Source: Rhodococcus sp. 14-1411-2a (GTDB lineage: Bacteria; Actinomycetota; Actinomycetes; Mycobacteriales; Mycobacteriaceae). From it: DNA of 64,000 nt. The stretch's first letter is position 1, and the number at the start of each line of letters is the position of its first letter. The notes beneath the pieces were generated by a model that did no database searches, was not told the DNA's origin, and saw only the letters and a program-made list of their open reading frames with translations. The stretch covers positions 1-64,000 of the forward strand of contig NZ_NPGA01000022.1 of assembly GCF_002259485.1 (NCBI RefSeq). Direction: 5' to 3'. Position numbers and translations under genes: made by a program. Positions 59,680-64,000 of the stretch are shown in pieces.

Positions 59680-60033
59680 TCACCGCTGTCCTTTTTGAGA
59701 TGACTCGTTCAGCTTTTGACGTCGGACGGCAGATACACCAACGACAATGCTTGCGATCCCAGCCATGAGGACAAGCGTTGACAGCGGGTCAAATTCATGA
59801 GTCTCCACACGCGTGTCAAAATCCTGTGCAGCGCAACGCACGACGACCAGCGGTAGAAGGGGACGACTGGACTCGACGTCGACAGCCCCCGGATAAGCAT
59901 TCTCGCAAATCTCTGAGGCCGAGCGACCGAGCCCAATCTGGCTGGTCGCCCCAAAAGCAACACCAACGAGCAAGACGCCGACTAGAACCAGCAGGACAGC
60001 TGGCCGTAGCCACCGAGAACCTGTATTGCTCAT
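59680..60033 (-). CDS. Two-helix membrane protein
   Basis: A 117-residue protein starting at ATG 60033. Helix 1 is AVLLVLVGVLLVGVAFGATS, helix 2 STLVLMAGIASIVVGVSAVR, with an outer domain of about 55 residues containing two Cys (ICENAYPG, VVRCAAQD) that may form a disulfide. No family recognised. Divergent from the metalloprotease gene across 253 bp in which I see no other gene. Confidence 0.68.
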   Translation of the reverse strand: MSNTGSRWLRPAVLLVLVGVLLVGVAFGATSQIGLGRSASEICENAYPGAVDVESSRPLLPLVVVRCAAQDFDTRVETHEFDPLSTLVLMAGIASIVVGVSAVRRQKLNESSQKGQR

Positions 60034-60286
60034 GCGTTCGAAGTCTAGCCGCCGTCGAGTTGGCGGCGGTCACGGTGACCGAATTGTGACCAAACTCGTG
60101 TTCGCGTGCCTCTCCAACGGTGGGCAAACTGACCGTACTGTTCGGTTCGTCCTTGATGCCCTTCACTGTGGGAGCTCCATGAAACCGAGCAGGTTACCTC
60201 TCAAGTCGCATATTGGCGATCCAAGCCCATTGATCAATGTCCGCTTCAGGCAGCATCGGACGCGAAACTAAATTGTCGCTCGAAGA

Positions 60287-61396
60287 ATGTCACTTATCGG
60301 TGCGTTAATTACATCCCTTGCATTGCTAGTTTCTACACCTGGCGTTGCGAACGCCGATCAATTTCGCAACAACCAGTGGGTCCTCGGCTCCATCGAACGC
60401 GAATTTATCGATTTCCTTTCGGGCGCTAACCAATACGGCCAAGGCGGCACCTCGAGTATCGGAGAACCCACCAGTGGCGAGCTCTGGGCAGGAAACAGCA
60501 ACGAGGGGCGGTGGCAGGAATTCGGGTTCACGAATCGCATTTACTGGTCGCCAAATGTCGACCCAAATAAAGGTCGTCAAATCGGCGGCTTGATCATGAA
60601 CAAGTGGCTCAATTTGCCATCGCGTCAGTACAGAACGTATGTCAACGGCCCGTATCAATACGAGAAGCGAAGCGACGAACGTGGACGACTCGGCTACCCG
60701 GTCACACGTGAGAGCCCTGCTTCGGGCGGGCGATACAACAACTTCCAGGGCGGCGCGATTACATACAAGTTCGGAGCCACATCCGCCTATGCCACCTGGG
60801 GGAACATTCGCGATCAGTGGGCTGCGCAGAATTACGAGCTTGGACCCTTGGGCTTCCCGAGCAGTGATGAGTACCTGTGTCAAGATGGAACAACGTCCAA
60901 TGATGGTTACGAGTCATATGGCGCTTCCGGACAGAACTTCCAGAACGGCCAGTATCTGACGTCAGGACGCAAGCCGCCGACATTGGGCTACAGCTCGGTC
61001 CTCTTCTCCAAACTCACCTATCAGTCATCTTCCCAATACACGACCGCAATTTCGCAGGCATCCACTGCTTGGAATGCACTTGGGAGCGTCCAGGTTACCC
61101 CCTATGACCCTGTGAACCCGACGCTCACTAATGTGGAAATTTCCGACGCCAACCGTCCGGACGTCACATGGGCCGGGCTATACAGCAACACCGACTTTGG
61201 GGTGGACACTATTCAAATGAATACAGCGAAGCTCGGTAACGCCAGTAATCAACGGAACGTTATGACACACGAGATGGGTCATGCGCTCGGTTTGGCGCAC
61301 AACTGCAAAAGTCAGCTGATGGATCCGATTTCAAACTCATCGGTTTTTGCGCCGCAGTTCATGGATCAAGCCGCCTACCGTCAACTCTGGGGATGA
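60287..61396 (+). CDS. Secreted LGFP-repeat protein with matrixin-like metalloprotease domain
   Basis: A 369-residue exported protein: N-terminal signal (MSLIGALITSLALLVSTPGV, cleavage near ANA). Residues about 30-215 hold LGFP-type repeats (SSIGEPTSGEL, GRLGYPVTRESPASGGRYNN, LGPLGFPSSDEYL), which bind cell-wall arabinogalactan or corynemycolate layers. Residues about 225-369 form a metalloprotease with HEMGHALGLAH (His328, Glu329, His332, His338) and the Met-turn QLMDP (Met345), the metzincin arrangement. Targets could be envelope or competitor proteins. The start ATG 60287 has only a weak ribosome binding site. The lipoprotein gene starts 1 bp after it. Confidence 0.87.
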   Translation: MSLIGALITSLALLVSTPGVANADQFRNNQWVLGSIEREFIDFLSGANQYGQGGTSSIGEPTSGELWAGNSNEGRWQEFGFTNRIYWSPNVDPNKGRQIGGLIMNKWLNLPSRQYRTYVNGPYQYEKRSDERGRLGYPVTRESPASGGRYNNFQGGAITYKFGATSAYATWGNIRDQWAAQNYELGPLGFPSSDEYLCQDGTTSNDGYESYGASGQNFQNGQYLTSGRKPPTLGYSSVLFSKLTYQSSSQYTTAISQASTAWNALGSVQVTPYDPVNPTLTNVEISDANRPDVTWAGLYSNTDFGVDTIQMNTAKLGNASNQRNVMTHEMGHALGLAHNCKSQLMDPISNSSVFAPQFMDQAAYRQLWG

Positions 61397-61397
61397 C

Positions 61398-62054
61398 ATG
61401 ATGAAGGTCAGAAGTTTAGGATCAAAGTACGGCAGGGTGGGCGTTGCGAGCTTATTCGCCTGCATTGTATTAGTTGGCTGCAGCACTTCGGCAGGCACGC
61501 AACCTGGAGATGCTGGCGCGACTGCCAGCGTGACTACGCGCACACAAGCAGTGGAAATGGACTCGGCTTTCGATGTGACAGACCCTCAGCAGCTTGCCGG
61601 TTGGGCCGACGCGGTCTTCGTCGGAACAGTGATTGAGCAAGTCGGTACGAAGGCAGTTGGGCCGTTTCCCGAGACGCAGTTTTCTGTTGAGGTGCTTCAG
61701 ACCCTAAAGGGTGACGTCGCGGGCCAAATACTCGTCAATCAGCAAGGCGGGTATGGCACCGACGGTACGTTGTACTTACTGGACGATGACCCACTGATCG
61801 AGCCGGGAGCAACATACCTTATGTCGGCTGGCTTCTTGCCGTCCGAAAACTGGTACACGGTCGCTCCACGCGCGGGCAAAGTGACGTTGTCAGCAGAGGA
61901 AGTTGCTGCCGTCAGCGATGGAACTGCGCGGCGATCAACCGATGAGCCAGCGCCGGTCGCAACAATGCGAGATGCCATCGACAACGAGATTCCGTTCGAT
62001 CCGAACCGCGAATCGGAGCCCGTCAGCTCCGAACCGCCAGTGCCACCAAGGTAG
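61398..62054 (+). CDS. Predicted lipoprotein paired with the metalloprotease
   Basis: A 218-residue protein starting at ATG 61398 (or 61401), 1 bp after the metalloprotease stop. Signal and lipobox: VASLFACIVLVGCS (Cys about residue 28). The mature part has a beta-rich domain (WADAVFVGTVIEQVGTKAVG, ETQFSVEVLQTLKGDVAGQI, LVNQQGGYG) resembling the OB-like exported domains often found next to matrixin-type proteases. Being directly coupled it may be the inhibitor, chaperone or anchor of the protease. A terminator follows at 62106. Confidence 0.8.
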   Translation: MMKVRSLGSKYGRVGVASLFACIVLVGCSTSAGTQPGDAGATASVTTRTQAVEMDSAFDVTDPQQLAGWADAVFVGTVIEQVGTKAVGPFPETQFSVEVLQTLKGDVAGQILVNQQGGYGTDGTLYLLDDDPLIEPGATYLMSAGFLPSENWYTVAPRAGKVTLSAEEVAAVSDGTARRSTDEPAPVATMRDAIDNEIPFDPNRESEPVSSEPPVPPR

Positions 62055-62105
62055 GTGTGTGTGACTTCAGTCGACTGGACCGGAAGCTGATCTTCACGTC
62101 CCACC

Positions 62106-62146
62106 AGTGCAGTTCGGGGGTGTATGCCTTATTCCCGAACTGCACT
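62106..62146. terminator. Rho-independent terminator after the lipoprotein gene
   Basis: Perfect 13-bp arms AGTGCAGTTCGGG and CCCGAACTGCACT with a 15-nt loop, followed within 3 nt by GTTTT on the plus strand. Confidence 0.85.
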
Positions 62147-62203
62147 GACGTTTTAGCCTGTCTTGGCTGTCGACGGGCCAAATCCTCATCCGCGTTGGCT
62201 CCG

Positions 62204-62417
62204 CTACAGCGGCAGCTCATGGTCCGAGCCTGATTCGGGCAGGTATCGAACCTCGTTGGTGATGGCCCGAAACAGCGGGAGACTAATCGGATGCACAGTG
62301 GTCAGAGGCAAACCCCGTCTACAATATGTTGACCAGGACTCTCCGAGGTGGATCGACGATGCGGCGCGTGGGGGGATCGAAGCTCACGGGCCAGTTCTCG
62401 TACAGGTCGGGGGTCAT
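62204..62417 (-). pseudogene. Small gene coupled to imuA', frameshifted at a six-base C run
   Basis: ATG 62417 overlaps the imuA' stop as ATGA and the frame reads MTPDLYENWPVSFDPP, then stops at 62319. One frame over, natural sequence continues from the C run (plus-strand G6 at 62370-62375): SSIHLGESWSTYCRRG, then ISLPLFRAITNEVRYLPESG to a TAG at 62204. With five instead of six C the two join into a 70-residue protein. Either a real frameshift or a sequencing error in the homopolymer. No family recognised; it takes the place usually held by imuB. Confidence 0.6.
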
Positions 62418-63265
62418 TGTGCGACCGCCAATCGGTGCGGCCCATGTTCGGCGACTGCGTCGGTGACCGCGGGGGCCCAGCGCAAGCCGTGTTCGCCGAA
62501 CATCGGTGCGGTGAGGGTGTAGCGGCCTGTGCGCTGGGTGATTCCGCGTCCGTGGACGGTGGTCTCGAGGGTGATCGAGCCGATGCGGCCCCTGCCTTGC
62601 TCGATGCCGCCGTAGCCGACCGGCCGAGAGAAAATCGTCAGATCGAGACCAGGCATTCGACCGTCCGTGATTGCGAATACCCCTGCGTGAGTTCGGTTTC
62701 GGGCCAGCAGGGCACGTGCGCGGGTCGGCGGTACGTCGCGACCGTGGACGGTGCTGATGACCAGATCGATCCCATCGATGCAGATATTGGCGGCGTCGAG
62801 AGGGTCTGCTTGACCGGGGTCGATCAGGGCGATCTTCGACAAGTCCCCGCCGTGTTCGTGGACGGCGAGGAGCCCGAACTTGGGTTGACCGATCAGTGCG
62901 ACGTGGTGGCCGGCCGCGGTGGCGGTGGCGACGAGTCCGACGAGAATCGATCCGGCACCGGTGATCGACAGGGCCGTTCCGCGGGCCAGCGCGCCGCGTG
63001 GCAGCAGTTCCGACAGCGGCATGGGCACCGGCAGGGTTTTGAGGGTTCGTGAGCGCACGGGGCCGCTCAGTGCCCGTTCATCGCCGTCGGTCGCGGCGGC
63101 CTGCGCGTTCGGCTGCGAGGGGGCGAATGCGGGCGAGTCGTCGGAGTCGGTGGGTGCGTGGTCGCGGCGTCCGGGGATCGCGGCCATGCTGCGGCGAAGA
63201 GCGGCGAGCTGTGCAGCCTTGTCCAGGCTGGTCAGGTCGGGAATCGTGTCGGCGATACCGGCCAT
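62414..63265 (-). CDS. imuA': ImuA'-like SOS mutagenesis accessory protein
   Basis: A 283-residue protein starting at ATG 63265 with AAAGG upstream. The opening (SLDKAAQLAALRRSMAAIPG) and the central RecA-like region (LPRGALARGTALSITGAGSI, LVGLVATATAAGHHVALIGQ, GGDLSKIALIDPG) resemble actinobacterial ImuA', which works with ImuB and DnaE2 in error-prone gap filling after DNA damage. The P-loop position reads GAGSILVG, so ATP binding is doubtful, as in ImuA' proteins. A SOS box lies 44 bp upstream. No imuB or dnaE2 is present in the window; the next gene is a small frameshifted ORF. Plasmid copies may raise mutation rates with host ImuB and DnaE2. Confidence 0.82.
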   Translation of the reverse strand: MAGIADTIPDLTSLDKAAQLAALRRSMAAIPGRRDHAPTDSDDSPAFAPSQPNAQAAATDGDERALSGPVRSRTLKTLPVPMPLSELLPRGALARGTALSITGAGSILVGLVATATAAGHHVALIGQPKFGLLAVHEHGGDLSKIALIDPGQADPLDAANICIDGIDLVISTVHGRDVPPTRARALLARNRTHAGVFAITDGRMPGLDLTIFSRPVGYGGIEQGRGRIGSITLETTVHGRGITQRTGRYTLTAPMFGEHGLRWAPAVTDAVAEHGPHRLAVAQ

Positions 63266-63308
63266 GAGTGCGACCTTTCGCCGAACGGATCAGTGCCCTC
63301 AATCTATG

Positions 63309-63322
63309 CGAACATACGTTCG
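63309..63322. promoter_or_regulatory. SOS (LexA) box upstream of imuA'
   Basis: CGAACATACGTTCG matches the actinobacterial LexA core CGAAC-N4-GTTCG exactly, with outer bases TG and AT. It is 44 bp upstream of the imuA' start on the minus strand, where LexA would block the promoter. It supports DNA-damage induction. Confidence 0.85.
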
Positions 63323-63330
63323 ATGTCGAA

Positions 63331-63531
63331 CTACCTGCGTGTGCCCGAAGCTGGCCCTGGTTCGCGAACCCTAGCGGCGTTCGCGAGGTGGTCGAGGGAG
63401 AGTTCGGGGTCGGCCGTCAGGTGGCGATGTTCGGCGAACAGACGCCTGACGTGATCGAGGTCCGCGCGCACGGCCGGGTCGTCGGGGTCGTAGCCCTCGT
63501 CGATGATGGCGGCGCGTTCGTCTGGGTCCAT
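63331..63531 (-). CDS. Hypothetical 66-residue protein
   Basis: Frame from ATG 63531 reads MDPDERAAIIDEGYDPDDPA, then a helical charged part (VRADLDHVRRLFAEHRHLTA). It ends 9 bp before the SOS box of imuA'. No ribosome binding site is clear and no family is recognised. Small acidic proteins of this look occur as antitoxin-like regulators, but no toxin is adjacent. Confidence 0.55.
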   Translation of the reverse strand: MDPDERAAIIDEGYDPDDPAVRADLDHVRRLFAEHRHLTADPELSLDHLANAARVREPGPASGTRR

Positions 63532-63647
63532 GTCTAGTTCGACGCAGCAGCGCCGGGCGCGGTTCCCGTGTCGTAGATCAGGTCGTCAGAGCCGTCGTAA
63601 CGGAGGCGCGCGAGTTCACCATTTCCTGATCCTGCTCGCCGTGGCGA

Positions 63648-63677
63648 GCCGGTCCCTGGCTAGATTCAGGGACCGGC
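63648..63677. terminator. Hairpin terminator
   Basis: Perfect 11-bp arms GCCGGTCCCTG and CAGGGACCGGC with an 8-nt loop, 51 bp downstream of the last minus-strand gene. Confidence 0.75.
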
Positions 63678-63727
63678 GCGCCCCTGGTGTCTTTATGGCC
63701 GCTCATAAAATCCCGTGCGGGCGGCGG

Positions 63728-64000
63728 TCACGACGGATAGATCACTTTCATGGCGGCCAGCAAGCTCAGACTGTCCGAGTCCAGGTAGATGGACCAGTAG
63801 CTGTCGACGAGCGCGAAGTGGATTCCCAACCCCGAGCCGCCCCGAGCAAGAACCTGAAGGGTCTCGTCGTATCCGATGGTCAGTTCCGAGTTGTAGGTCC
63901 CTCCTGCAATCGCGTCGTACCTGTCCCGCAGATCGGTGACGACCATCGCCGGCCAAACCGGTACTGACCTTTTTCTCAGATCCTCTCGCAGTTGCTGGAC
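63728..64000 (-). CDS. Hypothetical protein, 5' end outside window
   Basis: The frame is open to the window edge. The visible 90 residues include VQQLREDLRKRSVPVWPAMV, a beta-rich middle (GTYNSELTIGYDETLQVLAR) and a C-terminus (IHFALVDSYWSIYLDSDSLS). No catalytic motif is seen and I do not recognise the family. An internal ATG at 63946 could be a start, but upstream residues read naturally, so a longer gene is likely. Confidence 0.6.
   Translation of the reverse strand, partial: VQQLREDLRKRSVPVWPAMVVTDLRDRYDAIAGGTYNSELTIGYDETLQVLARGGSGLGIHFALVDSYWSIYLDSDSLSLLAAMKVIYPS

Overview
The window is high-GC actinobacterial DNA. Its gene families suggest a mycolic-acid-containing genus of the Mycobacteriales such as Rhodococcus, Gordonia or Williamsia: LGFP-repeat and cutinase secreted proteins, an MMPL transporter, a WhiB-like protein, and an imuA'-type gene behind a CGAAC-N4-GTTCG SOS box. 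It reads as a large conjugative plasmid or integrative conjugative element that carries accessory islands. This rests on recognition of families and motifs by eye; no search was run.

Layout. (1) 1-7490: a leftward metal and sulfur stress island with the 3' end of a P1B copper-type ATPase, a DUF305 lipoprotein, a DUF6153-like membrane protein, an MBL-rhodanese persulfide dioxygenase-like enzyme, a CstR-like regulator, TauE, DUF302, DUF2892, an MMPL transporter and a zinc-ribbon protein. Five G/C-tract operators (TACCC...GGGTA type) sit before its promoters. (2) 8402-15073: a complete type I restriction-modification operon, hsdM-hsdS-hsdR, with a coupled HipB-like HTH gene. (3) 15160-21310: mixed cargo with an HNH nuclease, a lipoprotein, an AAA ATPase, relics of duplicated genes and a secreted cutinase carrying an EF-hand-like loop. 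(4) 21735-53624: the conjugation and maintenance module. It holds a TraD/TraG-type coupling ATPase, a DUF4913 protein, a giant DarB-like methylase-helicase, a 2082-residue MobF relaxase with an accessory gene across a candidate oriT, an HNH protein, many small plasmid genes, WhiB-like, DnaB-N-like and NrdH-like proteins, a three-gene membrane cluster, an excisionase-type HTH, a ParB-like protein and a further HTH regulator. (5) 53753-59575: three consecutive overlapping tyrosine recombinases plus a small HTH/coiled-coil gene, a Tn554/trio-type mobile unit. (6) 59680-62146: a membrane protein, an LGFP-repeat metalloprotease and a lipoprotein. (7) 62204-64000: an SOS-box-controlled imuA' gene without imuB, with a frameshifted small gene in its place, then two small genes, the last running off the window.

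How it fits together. The coupling ATPase, relaxase, accessory protein and ParB-like protein should drive transfer and maintenance. The DarB-like protein is of the kind known to protect incoming DNA from type I restriction, while the same window encodes a type I system. Three sets of repeated cis-elements tie the backbone together: CCTTACAG-type palindromes (3 copies), CGTCAA-N6-TTGACG palindromes (4 close copies plus one inside a hairpin) and a 32-bp leader element (2 copies, 30/32 identical). One copy of the last precedes a 24-codon leader ORF coupled to the transfer operon. I regard these shared control elements, and a 204-codon gene nested in the 5' part of the methylase-helicase frame, as the least explained parts of the window.
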